From: Sphingomonas turrisvirgatae
GTDB lineage: Bacteria > Pseudomonadota > Alphaproteobacteria > Sphingomonadales > Sphingomonadaceae
Direction: 5' to 3'
Assembly: GCF_001721295.1 (NCBI RefSeq)
Contig: NZ_MDDS01000027.1
Location: 1 to 45,153, forward strand
DNA: 45,153 nt
Shown here: positions 35,871 through 44,637 of the stretch, piece by piece
Position numbering within the stretch: the stretch's first letter is position 1
Layout: each line of letters opens with the position of its first letter
Notes under the pieces: generated by a model
The model's database searches: none
Told to the model about the DNA's origin: nothing
What the model saw: the letters and a program-made list of their open reading frames with translations, nothing else
Position numbers and translations under genes: made by a program

Positions 35871-38249
35871 TCAGAACGCCGCGGACACCTGGACATACCA
35901 GCTGCGTGGCCGCGCGTAGATGCGCTCGGCATAGCCCAAGGTGGCGAGACTGGCGTTACCCTGGATCAGGTAACGCTCGTCGAACAGGTTGTTGACGCCG
36001 CCGCCGATCTCGATGCCGTTGTCGAGCTTCAGCGTGAGCGAGGCATTGCCGACGAAATAGCCATTTTCCTCGATCGACGGGATGCTGCCGGTGATGAAGG
36101 TGATCTTCGACTGATAGCTGCCATCGACACGGGGCGTCAGCGTCGCATTGCCGCCAAGCGGGATTGCATAGCTGATACCGAAATTGGCCTGCAATTCCGG
36201 CGTGAACGGCAGGTCGTCGGCGGGGGTCACCGTGGCGGTCGCGCCGGGGATCGGCGTCACGCTCTTGATCTTGTCATCCAGCATGCTGATGCCCCCGTCG
36301 AACACCAGGCCGAAGGTCGAGCGGTAGCTCGCTTCGAGCTCGAGCCCGCGGATCCGCGCCTCCCCGGCGTTGAACAGCAGCGGAACGACACCCTGGCGGA
36401 AGATCAGCTGAATGTCCTGATACTCGGCCTGGAACGCGGCAAGGTTCAGGCGCAGGCGACCGATATTCGTCTTTGCGCCCACTTCGTAGCTGGTGACGCT
36501 TTCATCGGCGAACGGCACCGGCAGGTTCCCGGCGGGCGCGGCGTTGTAACGCGTGTTGAATCCGCCTGACTTGAAGCTCTTGGCATAGGAGGCATAGGTG
36601 CTGATTGCCGGGCTCCAGCGATACTGGACACTGGCCGATCCGGTCAGTGCCGCGAAATCGCGCTGGAACGGTCGTGGGAAGATGAACAGCGAGCCGCCCT
36701 GGCCGGTGGCAAGCGTGGGCAGCGGGTTGGGATCGGGCTGGGTCGACGGGAACAGGTTGAGCACCGTTCCCTGATAATATTTGCGGTCGCTGGTATAGCG
36801 CAGACCGCCGCTCAACTCGAGCCGGTCGGTCGGCTTCCAGGTCAGCTGGCCGAAGCCCGCCACCGAGTCGGTCTTGAGCCGCGAGACCTGCAAGTCGCGC
36901 GACCCTGGCCCACCAGCGAGCAACGACCCGATGACCGGCGGCGATGGCGGGAAGGCAAGCGGCACCGTGGCGCGCTCGTTCGTCGTTTCATCGAAATAAT
37001 AACCGCCGACAATCGCGCTCACCGACCCGAAATCGAGCTGAAGCTGAACTTCCTGGCTGAACTGCTGCGATTCGGCGGCGACGTCGGTGGTGATCAGCAA
37101 CAGCGGCGTGTTGTCACCATCGCGCACGCCGCGCGATTGCGTTTCGCGATACGAAGTGATCAGCTTTACCGCCAGTTGATCGTTCAGCCGGATATTGGCG
37201 GTGGCGCCGACGCCCCACACCTCCGAATTGCTCTGCACCGGCGCATTGCCGCCATTCACGAACGGCCCGCGATCCTGGAAGTCGTTGGCGCATCGGACAT
37301 CGTTGATCTGCGGCACGTTCGGTGCACCGAAACGCGGGTCGCCGGGCGTCAGCGGCGCGAAGGGAATGGTTGCGCCGGGGCAGCCCGCCGCCACGCTGGC
37401 GATCGCGGCGACCGGGGCCTGTTCGTTGATGCCGGCAAAGGTGAACGGCGCGCCGTTCTCATCCTGCTTGCTGTAATCGGCGCGGATGAACAGGTCGAAG
37501 TCGCTCGACGGCTCCCATTTGACCGAACCCGCGAGCGACCAGCGGTTTTCGTTGCCGAGATCAAGGCCGTCAAAGGCGCGGATGACATAGCCGTCGCGCT
37601 TGCGGAAGCCGCCTGACACGCGCGCCGCGACCGTCTCTCCCAGCGGCACGTTCAGCGCGGCAAAGCCTTCGTACCAATTGTCCTGTCCAGCGCGAGCGCG
37701 AACCCGGCCGCTGAACTCACCCAGCACGGGCTGCTTGGTGCGCACCAGGATGGCGCCGCCGATCGTGTTGCGGCCGAACAGCGTGCCCTGCGGTCCGCGC
37801 AGCACTTCCACGCCGGCGATGTCGCCAAAATCGATCGCGCCACCAACAGCGCGGCCCAGATAGACCTCGTCGAGATAGACGCCGACGCCCGGATCGACTG
37901 CTGCAGTCGGATCGACCTGGCCCACGCCACGGATGAACACCACCGCCGAGGCACTGTTGCCCGACAGCTGCCCGGCCGGCTTGAACTGAAGGCTCGGCGT
38001 GATGCGTTCCAGGTCTGCCGTCGCCTGGATCTGTCGCTCCTCCAGCATTTCGGCGCTGAAGGCCGAAATCGCGACCGGCGTGTCCTGCAGGCTTTCCTCG
38101 CGGCGGCGCGCTGTCACCAGGATCTCGCCGGTGTCTGCTTCGGCCGCGCGTGGTGTGGCCTCCTGGCCGAGAGCGGGCGTGGCAACCAGACTGGTCGCAA
38201 GTGCCAGCGCACTCGCCAACGACACGGTCCGCAGATGATCGAACGCCAT
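35871..38249 (-). CDS. TonB-dependent outer-membrane receptor
   Basis: A 792-aa receptor with a signal peptide (about 1-29, ending TPALGQ), a plug domain beginning GEILVTARRREESLQDTPVAIS (about 42-150), and a beta-barrel that ends in the outer-membrane signature aromatic residue (QVSAAF). It should import a bulky ligand using TonB energy. No N-terminal signalling extension is seen. Position directly downstream of kduI and the rhamnose genes, on the same strand, suggests an oligosaccharide ligand; siderophore use cannot be excluded. It has its own promoter region with a near-palindrome over the -10 element. Confidence 0.92.
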   Translation of the reverse strand: MAFDHLRTVSLASALALATSLVATPALGQEATPRAAEADTGEILVTARRREESLQDTPVAISAFSAEMLEERQIQATADLERITPSLQFKPAGQLSGNSASAVVFIRGVGQVDPTAAVDPGVGVYLDEVYLGRAVGGAIDFGDIAGVEVLRGPQGTLFGRNTIGGAILVRTKQPVLGEFSGRVRARAGQDNWYEGFAALNVPLGETVAARVSGGFRKRDGYVIRAFDGLDLGNENRWSLAGSVKWEPSSDFDLFIRADYSKQDENGAPFTFAGINEQAPVAAIASVAAGCPGATIPFAPLTPGDPRFGAPNVPQINDVRCANDFQDRGPFVNGGNAPVQSNSEVWGVGATANIRLNDQLAVKLITSYRETQSRGVRDGDNTPLLLITTDVAAESQQFSQEVQLQLDFGSVSAIVGGYYFDETTNERATVPLAFPPSPPVIGSLLAGGPGSRDLQVSRLKTDSVAGFGQLTWKPTDRLELSGGLRYTSDRKYYQGTVLNLFPSTQPDPNPLPTLATGQGGSLFIFPRPFQRDFAALTGSASVQYRWSPAISTYASYAKSFKSGGFNTRYNAAPAGNLPVPFADESVTSYEVGAKTNIGRLRLNLAAFQAEYQDIQLIFRQGVVPLLFNAGEARIRGLELEASYRSTFGLVFDGGISMLDDKIKSVTPIPGATATVTPADDLPFTPELQANFGISYAIPLGGNATLTPRVDGSYQSKITFITGSIPSIEENGYFVGNASLTLKLDNGIEIGGGVNNLFDERYLIQGNASLATLGYAERIYARPRSWYVQVSAAF

Positions 38250-38588
38250 GGCTTCCTCCCTGTTCGTACCGCACCTGCATGGGCGCGGCTAATGTAAGTC
38301 AGACATACAGTATCCGATCATGACGTCAATATTGTTATGCTATGTAACATTTACTTGGCGAAATAGATCGTTGAAGATCTCAACGGCTTACTTGACCGGT
38401 CGGGCGGCTCGACCGGCCCAGCTTCGCGGCGCATCAGGTCGCAGCGCGGACCCTGCTTAGAGCCGGGTAGCGTGCAGCGTGCAGCGCCGCATGTGCGCCC
38501 TGCAGTCACGTCCGTTGGAGCTCGTTCGGTGATCGACGAACCGAAAACGCCATCCTTCAGGCGTTGGAACGCAGGCCGGCCAGCGACA
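38250..38588. other. 339-base gap between kduI and the TonB receptor gene
   Basis: No gene is visible. The half near the receptor start is AT-rich and holds its probable promoter and operator (38293-38329), an ATGTAACAT palindrome (38342-38350) and the stem CGTTGA-AGATC-TCAACG (38369-38385). The half near kduI is GC-rich without recognisable structure. Confidence 0.55.
38293..38329 (-). promoter_or_regulatory. receptor promoter with near-palindromic operator
   Basis: On the minus strand a TTGACG -35 (38324-38329) is followed after 16 bases by TATGTC (38302-38307) as a weak -10. Over the -10 lies the 17-base near-palindrome TGTAaGTCaGACaTACA (38293-38309), in which only one pair and the centre break symmetry. 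This is a classic place for a repressor of the GntR/LacI kind. The regulator is not in the window. Confidence 0.5.
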
Positions 38589-39431
38589 TCAAGCCAGCTG
38601 GCAAATGTCCAGCACGTTCATGTCGGTATAGTCCTGGTTCTCGCCAGCCATCGCCCAGATGAACGCATAGGCCTTGGTCCCCGCGCCCATATGGATCGAC
38701 CAGGGCGGGCTGATCACTGCTTCCTCGTTCGCCATGACGATGTGGCGGGTCGCCTCGCCCTCACCCATGAAGTGCATCACGCGATCGGTATCGAGATTGT
38801 CGAGTTCGAAATAGAAATAGATCTCGCTCCGCCGCTCATGGATATGCGGCGGCATGGTGTTCCAGACGCTGCCGGGCTTCAGCACGGTCAGCCCCATCAC
38901 CAACTGCGCGCTGTCGCAAACGCCGGGGATGACCAGCTGATAGATCGTCCGTTCGTTCGATTCGGCCAGGCTGCCGCGCTCCAGTGCATTGGCGTCGGCG
39001 ATGCCGAGCTTGCGGGTCGTGAACCGCTGATGCGCTGGGCAGGACGCGAGATAGAAGCGCGCTCCCGCGCCCGCGAACTCGACCTCGCGCGCGCCCATCG
39101 TGATGTAGAGGGAATCCTTGTTGCCGAGCGTGAACGGCTCGCCATCGACGGTGACCGTGCCTTCGCACCCGCCGACATTGACGACGGCCATCTCGCGGCG
39201 CTCCAGAAATGGATGTCCCTTTGCCGACGCCGGTTCGGCCTGGACGAGTAGCTTGACCGGCGCAGCCGCGATCGCCACGCCGCCAATCACAAAGCGATCG
39301 GCGTGCGTGTAATTCAGCACCACCTCACCCTCGCGAAACAGGCCCTGGATCAGGTAACGGTCGCGCAACTCGTCGTTCGAGGCGCAGGCCATCATGTCAG
39401 GATGAGTAGCGTAATAAGTGCGCTCGAACAT
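38589..39431 (-). CDS. kduI: 5-dehydro-4-deoxy-D-glucuronate isomerase
   Basis: A 280-aa cupin-type isomerase that turns 4-deoxy-5-keto-uronate, released by polysaccharide lyases and unsaturated-uronyl hydrolases, into 2,5-diketo-3-deoxygluconate. The opening [24 protein letters not shown] segment and the zinc site [15 protein letters not shown] with its H-x-H-x4-E ligands match KduI. ATG 39431 has AAGGAG at good spacing; eight more in-frame codons upstream are less likely. The usual partner kduD is absent, unless the adjacent dehydrogenase serves that step. Confidence 0.92.
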   Translation of the reverse strand: MFERTYYATHPDMMACASNDELRDRYLIQGLFREGEVVLNYTHADRFVIGGVAIAAAPVKLLVQAEPASAKGHPFLERREMAVVNVGGCEGTVTVDGEPFTLGNKDSLYITMGAREVEFAGAGARFYLASCPAHQRFTTRKLGIADANALERGSLAESNERTIYQLVIPGVCDSAQLVMGLTVLKPGSVWNTMPPHIHERRSEIYFYFELDNLDTDRVMHFMGEGEATRHIVMANEEAVISPPWSIHMGAGTKAYAFIWAMAGENQDYTDMNVLDICQLA

Positions 39432-39506
39432 CGCTGGCTCCTTGGTAATCTTCACGCCGGACCGTGTGCGTTTTTAGCGAGGAAGCCCCCGATCGTCACG
39501 GGCGCA

Positions 39507-40253
39507 TCAGAACGTCGTCCGCCCGCCAGAGGTATCGAAGGTGGATGCGGTGGTGAAGGAGCATTCTTCGGATGCCATGAAGCAGACCATGGCGGCGCTT
39601 TCGTGCACTTCGCCTAGCCGGCCCATCGGGATCTTCGAGCGCATGTAATCGACCTGGCTCTGGGGCATCTGCGCCAGGATCGGGCTGACGAAGGTTGCCG
39701 GCGTAATGCTGTTGGCGATGACGCCCTTGCCCGCCAGTTCCTTGCCCAGCGACTTGGTGAAGCCGATCACCGCCGCCTTCGATGCCGAATAAGCCGAGGC
39801 GTTGGGGTTGCCTTCTTTGCCAGCAACGGAAGCCACGTTGACGATGCGGCCATAGCCAGCTTCCAGCATCAGCGGCACGATCGCGCGGTTGCAATAGAAC
39901 AGACCGTTCACATTGATGTCGAACACGCGCAGCCAGCTGTCGACCGGGAACTCATGCACCGGCACGGTCGCGCCAGTGATTCCGGCCGAGCAGACGAGGA
40001 TATCGACCTTGCCCAGCGCCTGTACGCTGGCGGCAGCGGCGGCCTCGACCGCCGCCTGATCCGATACGTCGAGCGCCTGAACCTCGCTTGCGCCGACCTC
40101 GGCCTTTGCCACTTCGAGCGCCTCGGCGTTGAGGTCCCACAGCGCGACCTTACCACCTTCGGCGATGATGCGCGTGGCGACTGCCTTGCCCAGCCCCGAT
40201 GCGCCGCCGGTGACGATCGCGGTGCGTCCAGCGAACCGGCCTGCGTAGGTCAT
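39507..40253 (-). CDS. SDR dehydrogenase, probable 2-keto-3-deoxy-L-rhamnonate 4-dehydrogenase
   Basis: A 248-aa short-chain dehydrogenase. The NAD site is VTGGASGLGKAVA (about 13-25), with an Asp in LWDLNAEA that favours NAD+. The catalytic Ser-Tyr-Lys is spread over NVASVAGKEGNPNASAYSASK. Its context, coupled by a 4-base overlap to the fumarylacetoacetate hydrolase-family gene and followed by the rhamnonate dehydratase order, fits LRA5 of the Sphingomonas diketo-hydrolase pathway. KduD (KDG dehydrogenase) is the alternative because kduI is adjacent. Confidence 0.8.
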   Translation of the reverse strand: MTYAGRFAGRTAIVTGGASGLGKAVATRIIAEGGKVALWDLNAEALEVAKAEVGASEVQALDVSDQAAVEAAAAASVQALGKVDILVCSAGITGATVPVHEFPVDSWLRVFDINVNGLFYCNRAIVPLMLEAGYGRIVNVASVAGKEGNPNASAYSASKAAVIGFTKSLGKELAGKGVIANSITPATFVSPILAQMPQSQVDYMRSKIPMGRLGEVHESAAMVCFMASEECSFTTASTFDTSGGRTTF

Positions 40254-41107
40254 TGCGCCGCGTCCCACGCGACGAAGTCCTGGCGCTGCTCGCCCAGCTT
40301 CTCGATGCCCAGTTCGACCACGTCGCCGGCCTTCAGATACCAAGGCTCCGGCTTCTGCCCTAGGCCGACGCCCGGCGGGGTACCGGTGGTGATGACGTCG
40401 CCCGGCAGCAGCGTCATGATCTGCGACAGGTAAGCGACGATCTGCTTCACATCGAAGATCATCGTCCTGGTGTTGCCGTCCTGCACGCGCTTGCCGTTGA
40501 CCGACAGCCACATGGCGAGGTTCTGGACGTCGCCGACTTCGTCCTTGGTCACCAGCCACGGGCCGATCGGGCCGAAGGTCGGAAAGCCCTTGCCCTTGTC
40601 CCAGGTCATGCCACGCTCGGCCTGCCAGTGGCGTTCCGACACGTCGTTCACGACGCAATAGCCCGCGACATGGTCGAGCGCCTGATCCTCGCTGATGTTG
40701 TGCGCCTGGCTACCGATGACGATGCCGAGTTCGACTTCCCAGTCGGTCTTCTTGCTGTCCTTGGGAATCGTGACCGGATCGTTCGGCCCCTGGATGCAGC
40801 TCACCCATTTGTTGAACACCACCGGCTCTTCCGGGATCGGCAGGTTCGATTCATGCGCGTGATCGACATAGTTGAGCCCGATCGCCACGAACTGCCGCGT
40901 GCCGGCGACGCAAGGGCCATAGCGCACCTCGCCCCCGACCAGCGTCAACGTCGTCGGATCGACACCGGCCAGGTTCGCCAGCGTTTCGGGCGACAGCGTC
41001 TGCGCGTCGATGTCGGCAACATAGTTGGACAGGTCGCGGATGTTCCCGTCGGCATCGATCAGGCCGGGCTTTTCAGCCCCGGGGGCGCCATAGCGGCAGA
41101 GCTTCAT
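40250..41107 (-). CDS. 2,4-diketo-3-deoxy-L-rhamnonate hydrolase (FAH family)
   Basis: A 285-aa fumarylacetoacetate hydrolase-fold enzyme. Characteristic segments are FVAIGLNYVDHAHESN, the metal-binding EVELGIVIG, and DVITTGTPPGVGLGQKP. In the non-phosphorylative L-rhamnose route described for Sphingomonas (LRA6) this step cleaves the diketo acid to pyruvate and lactate. ATG 41107 is placed one base after the dehydratase stop; 21 upstream in-frame codons belong to the dehydratase region. Related L-fuconate pathway hydrolases look alike, but the neighbouring dehydratase decides for rhamnose. Confidence 0.85.
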   Translation of the reverse strand: MKLCRYGAPGAEKPGLIDADGNIRDLSNYVADIDAQTLSPETLANLAGVDPTTLTLVGGEVRYGPCVAGTRQFVAIGLNYVDHAHESNLPIPEEPVVFNKWVSCIQGPNDPVTIPKDSKKTDWEVELGIVIGSQAHNISEDQALDHVAGYCVVNDVSERHWQAERGMTWDKGKGFPTFGPIGPWLVTKDEVGDVQNLAMWLSVNGKRVQDGNTRTMIFDVKQIVAYLSQIMTLLPGDVITTGTPPGVGLGQKPEPWYLKAGDVVELGIEKLGEQRQDFVAWDAAQ

Positions 41108-41108
41108 G

Positions 41109-42302
41109 TCAGTGTCCTTCGTTCGGATAGGGGCGATGGAGCGGAATGTCGCGGTTGAGCTCGACGCCAAAGCCCGGCTTGTCGAGCTCGGACGCGCGGA
41201 TGCGGCCGTTTACCGGCACCGGTTCGCCCAGAAGCTGCGGCGCGAACATCGGCACCACCTCGGTCGGCCCGGGATGCATCATCAGGAACTCGGCGAAGGG
41301 CGAGTTGTGGCGAGTGATGACGAAGTGATAGCTGTAGACGCTGCTGCCATGCGGCACCATCATCACGCCGCGGCTGTCGGCATAATTGGCGATCTTGATA
41401 AGTTCGGTGACGCCGCCGCACCAGCCGACATCGGGCTGGATGATGTCGCAGCAGTCCATGTCCATCAGCATGCGAAAGCCCCAGCGCGTCGCCTCATGCT
41501 CGCCGGTGGTGACGAGCAGCCCCCTGGGCGCATTCTGCTTCAGCGCGGCATAGCCCCAATAGTCATCGGGGCTCAGCGCTTCCTCGATCCATTTGAGGCC
41601 ACATTCGTTCCAGGCTCGGTGCGCCAGCCGCGTCGCGTAATCGAGGTCGAGGCTCATCCAGCAATCGAGCATCAGCCAGAAATCGTCGCCGCATTTCGCG
41701 CGCATGTCGGCGAGCTGCTCGATATTCTTCTGCAAGCCCTCCAGCCCCTCGGCCGGACCATGGTGCAGCGGCAGCTTGCCGCCGATGAAACCCAGCTCCT
41801 TCGCCACGTCGGGCCGAGCGCCAGTGGCGTAGAATTGCAGCTCGTCGCGCACCGCGCCGCCCAGCATGTGATAGACCGGCTCGCCACGCAGCTTGCCGAG
41901 CAGGTCCCAGATGGCAAGGTCGACGCCCGAGATGGCGTTCACCACCAGACCCTTGCGGCCATAATATTGCGACGAGAAGTACATCTGGTCCCAGATCTTC
42001 TCATATTCCGCAGGGCTGCGGCCGATGAGGAAGCGCGAGAGATGCTTCTCGACGATATAGCAGGCCGGCTCGCCGCCCGTCGTCACCGCAAAGCCGATCG
42101 TGCCGTCCTCGGCCTCAAGCTCCACCACCAGCGTGCCGAGCACGTTGATGCCAAAGCTCTGCCGGCTCTGACGATATTCGGGATAACGCGACATCGGCGT
42201 CGCAATGTGATCGTCGATCCAGTGCCCCGCGCCCTGATCATGATAATCCGCGCCACCACCCTTCGCCGTATAGGCACGCACATATTTGATCTTGGGCAGC
42301 AT
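41109..42302 (-). CDS. rhmD: L-rhamnonate dehydratase
   Basis: A 397-aa enolase-superfamily enzyme that dehydrates L-rhamnonate to 2-keto-3-deoxy-L-rhamnonate. It is very close to E. coli Rhm[21 protein letters not shown] near the N terminus, [44 protein letters not shown] (metal ligand Asp), [15 protein letters not shown] (Glu), [12 protein letters not shown] (Glu), and [12 protein letters not shown] with the catalytic His. ATG 42302 has GGGAGG four bases upstream. It is the first gene of the minus-strand rhamnose unit and has a good promoter upstream. Confidence 0.95.
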   Translation of the reverse strand: MLPKIKYVRAYTAKGGGADYHDQGAGHWIDDHIATPMSRYPEYRQSRQSFGINVLGTLVVELEAEDGTIGFAVTTGGEPACYIVEKHLSRFLIGRSPAEYEKIWDQMYFSSQYYGRKGLVVNAISGVDLAIWDLLGKLRGEPVYHMLGGAVRDELQFYATGARPDVAKELGFIGGKLPLHHGPAEGLEGLQKNIEQLADMRAKCGDDFWLMLDCWMSLDLDYATRLAHRAWNECGLKWIEEALSPDDYWGYAALKQNAPRGLLVTTGEHEATRWGFRMLMDMDCCDIIQPDVGWCGGVTELIKIANYADSRGVMMVPHGSSVYSYHFVITRHNSPFAEFLMMHPGPTEVVPMFAPQLLGEPVPVNGRIRASELDKPGFGVELNRDIPLHRPYPNEGH

Positions 42303-42314
42303 CGGTCCTCCCAA

Positions 42315-42380
42315 CTCCCATCATCTGGGAGCACGGCATCAGCTGATGGGACGCTTATAGTTGTATGACGAATCCGTCAA
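42315..42380 (-). promoter_or_regulatory. rhmD promoter with overlapping palindromes
   Basis: On the minus strand TTGACG (42375-42380) and TATAAG (42354-42359) are 15 bases apart. Just downstream lies the perfect 12-base palindrome CATCAGCTGATG (42337-42348), over the expected start point. A second repeat, CTCCCA-TCATC-TGGGAG (42315-42331), and long arms CCCATCA/TGATGGG (42317-42323 and 42344-42350) overlap it, so two alternative stems are possible. The layout suggests repressor control of the rhamnose unit. Confidence 0.6.
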
Positions 42381-42618
42381 TCGCGATCAGTCTGGTTCCC
42401 GTGCTTGCCGCGCGATTGTCAGCCTGCGTCTTCACATCATAGACCGGCGGCGCAATAGGCCACAAAATACCCAGCAAATTCATTGGCGCGCCCGGCAGAA
42501 ATCTAACGCTCTGTTCGCTGAGGCCCGCTTGCGGCCGCTTTTCCCAGCATTTCCGCCATTTTCGGGTGACCTTATGTCCGCCGTGATCCGTTGCAATCCG
42601 CCTTGTATCGCGACATAG

Positions 42619-42643
42619 TGTGGGAACAGATGAGGGAACCAGA
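42619..42643 (+). repeat. tandem TG(T/A)GGGAAC repeat abutting the integrase start
   Basis: TGTGGGAACAGA (42619-42630) is followed at once by TGAGGGAACCAGA (42631-42643), and the integrase GTG comes next. Between 42381 and 42618 (238 bases) no gene or tRNA end is visible. The GAGGG of the second unit can act as ribosome-binding site. The repeat could also be an integrase arm-binding site; this is inference. Confidence 0.5.
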
Positions 42644-43873
42644 GTGGCAAGACTGACCGCCTTGAAAGTCCGCATTGCAGCGCCTGGCCGCCACGGCGAT
42701 GGCGACGGTCTGTATCTGCTGGTCAAGCCAAGCGGCGCGCGGTCATGGGTTCTCCGTGTGCAGCAGGAGGGCAAGCGTAGAGACATCGGATTAGGTGCCG
42801 TCGAACTTGATGGTACCGCCGCAGTGTCGGCAAGGCCCTCTGCTGACATACCCCTTTTGCTGAAGCGCAGCCTGACCTTAGCGGAAGCGAGGGCTAAAGC
42901 TCGCGAGCTGCGCCAATTCTCGAGGGCCGGAAAGGACCCGATTGTTGAGCGCGATCGTGAACGTGTATCTATCCCGAACTTCAAATCCGCTGCTGTCTCG
43001 ACTCATGCGGCGCTCAAAGCCGGATGGTCTGAGAAGAACGCTGACGCTTTTCTAACTTCCCTCGCGACGTACGCGTATCCGACGCTGGGGCACATGAGGG
43101 TCGATGAGGTCGAGGCGGCGCACGTGTTGGCCGTGCTGACGCCCATATGGACGAGCAAGCCGGGGCTGGCCAGCAAGGTTCGAATACGCGTCGGGCAAGT
43201 GCTGAACTTCAGTCACTCGAAAGGCTGGCGCCCTACAGAAGCACCAAGCAGGACGGTATCGCTCGGCCTCCCAAAACAACCGAAGGGCGGGAACTTCAAG
43301 TCGATGCCCTACGCCGACGTCCCAGCTATCGTTCGAGAATTCTCCAGCAAGTCGCCTACCGCCGGTCGTCGAGCGATGCTTTTCCAAATTCTGACGGCGG
43401 CTCGTCCGGGCGAGGTGCGCGCTGCTAGATGGCGCGACATCGAATTTGCTTCTGCGGAATGGCGCCGACCGGCAGAGCTTATGAAACAGCGAGAGCCACA
43501 TGTGGTGACGTTAAATAAGCAAGCGGTTGAGCTGCTCGAGACGATTAAACGCGATAGCGTTTGCGTGCCGGACGACCTTATCTTTAGCCGCGGCGGCAAG
43601 CCGCTGTCCGATATGGCTCTGACTAAGCTCCTTCGCGACGCCGGCCTTCCATTCGATGCGCACGGGTTCCGGAGCAGCTTTCGCGATTGGGCGGCTGAGA
43701 CGATGCCTCACATTCCCGATCCGGTAGCAGAGGCCGCGCTGGCGCACGCAGTCTCTGACAAAGTAGTGAGGGCGTATAAGCGGACCACCTTTCTCGCTAT
43801 GCGCCGTAATCTCCTCGCAGCATGGGGAAGATTCGTCGCAGGCTCAAGCGATGACACTACAACTAGTCCATAA
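42644..43873 (+). CDS. tyrosine-type site-specific integrase (P4-like)
   Basis: A 409-aa integrase. An N-terminal arm-binding DUF4102-like domain (GDGDGLYLLVKPSGARSWVLR) is followed by a SAM-like core-binding domain (about 120-215) and the catalytic domain. Catalytic residues seen are Arg near 254 in AARPGEVRAARW, HGFRSSFRDWA near 339-349, a His in LAHAVSDK, and the nucleophile Tyr near 377 in VRAYKRTTF. GTG 42644 is chosen by spacing from GAGGG. Base use is less GC-rich and codon choice looser than in the neighbours, consistent with transfer. It is transcribed away from rhmD. No tRNA target is visible in the window. Confidence 0.93.
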   Translation: MARLTALKVRIAAPGRHGDGDGLYLLVKPSGARSWVLRVQQEGKRRDIGLGAVELDGTAAVSARPSADIPLLLKRSLTLAEARAKARELRQFSRAGKDPIVERDRERVSIPNFKSAAVSTHAALKAGWSEKNADAFLTSLATYAYPTLGHMRVDEVEAAHVLAVLTPIWTSKPGLASKVRIRVGQVLNFSHSKGWRPTEAPSRTVSLGLPKQPKGGNFKSMPYADVPAIVREFSSKSPTAGRRAMLFQILTAARPGEVRAARWRDIEFASAEWRRPAELMKQREPHVVTLNKQAVELLETIKRDSVCVPDDLIFSRGGKPLSDMALTKLLRDAGLPFDAHGFRSSFRDWAAETMPHIPDPVAEAALAHAVSDKVVRAYKRTTFLAMRRNLLAAWGRFVAGSSDDTTTSP

Positions 43874-44315
43874 GTTTGCGCTAACTGCTCTACGGCCTGA
43901 GAGAGTTGACGCTTCGCGCTTTCCCCCTGCATTGATGGCGATAGCGGGGCATGTTCTCATTCGGCCCCTCCTTGCTCGCCCTCTTCCGCTGAATTGCCAT
44001 GCGGTGCGACGCTCGCTTCTGGGCCGAGACGGGGCCGGCAGCTTACAGGACTCGGATCAGGCGTTTAAATCTTTGGCGTTGAAGCCAAATGAAATATCAG
44101 ACACATCATCATTCCCCCGATACGCCCCCTTGTGAAGCAATAGACTCCATAGTCTTCACATGAAAAGGCAAATCCCGGCGACCAACCGGGACTGCATCGA
44201 CGCATGCCTTGCTTCAAAACGTGTCGACTGCGCAGGAAGGCGCCTACCTTCATTGCAATGCCTTTGGCTCCTTACAGCGAGCGCATCTCTAGTCGGCATT
44301 CGCGCAACCGCACCC
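43874..44315. other. 442-base non-coding stretch after the integrase
   Basis: No convincing gene. Structures seen are TTGGC-GTTGAA-GCCAA (44073-44088), a long stem TGTGAAG...CTTCACA (44131-44160) whose inner part AGACT-CCAT-AGTCT offers an alternative pairing, and CCCGG-CGACCAA-CCGGG near 44176-44192. Composition is lower in GC than the core genome. It may hold an attachment site or be decayed island DNA. Confidence 0.45.
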
Positions 44316-44364
44316 TGAACCGCGCCGGGTTTGAGGCTCCAACTGCAAAGAAGGTGGAGCCTGT

Positions 44365-44637
44365 ATGAGCAAGACGACCAACAAGTATGCGCCGTAAGCC
44401 CGCGAGCGCGCGTACGTATGGCGTTGGATCAGGAGCGACCATCCGTCGCCCCGCGCGGAGGTGGTGTCGACCGCGGAGAAGATTGGCTGCGTTCCGCAGA
44501 CGCAGCAGCGGCAGGCGAACGAGATCCTGCGCAAGACCTCTGCGTATTTGGCTCAGGCGGAGCTAGAAGCCTTGGCAGGCTCCGCCAGTTCAAGCGACGA
44601 TCGCATGCACCGACCAGCGTGCCATCCATCGGGTTGA
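44365..44637 (+). pseudogene. IS3-family orfA remnant
   Basis: The frame opens MSKTTNKYAP and stops at TAA 44395-44397. Read through, the same frame continues with ARERAY and EVVSTAEKIGCVPQT, then jumps to RQANEILRKTSAYLAQAELE. In intact copies about 25 residues lie between these two parts, so there is an internal deletion as well as the stop. The helix-turn-helix transposase subunit cannot be made. Confidence 0.75.

Noticed and set aside
35958..39359. A shared 17-base string CCCTGGATCAGGTAACG in the receptor gene (about 35959-35975) and kduI (about 39343-39359)
   Set aside because: Both encode RYLIQG within conserved protein segments; the identity is best explained by chance and similar codon use, not by a repeat element.
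42381..42618. Possible tRNA end used as integrase target
   Set aside because: I looked for T-loop and acceptor-stem patterns on both strands and found none.
43851..44135. 94-codon frame after the integrase
   Set aside because: It overlaps the integrase end, shows no motif or ribosome site, and has the composition of non-coding DNA.
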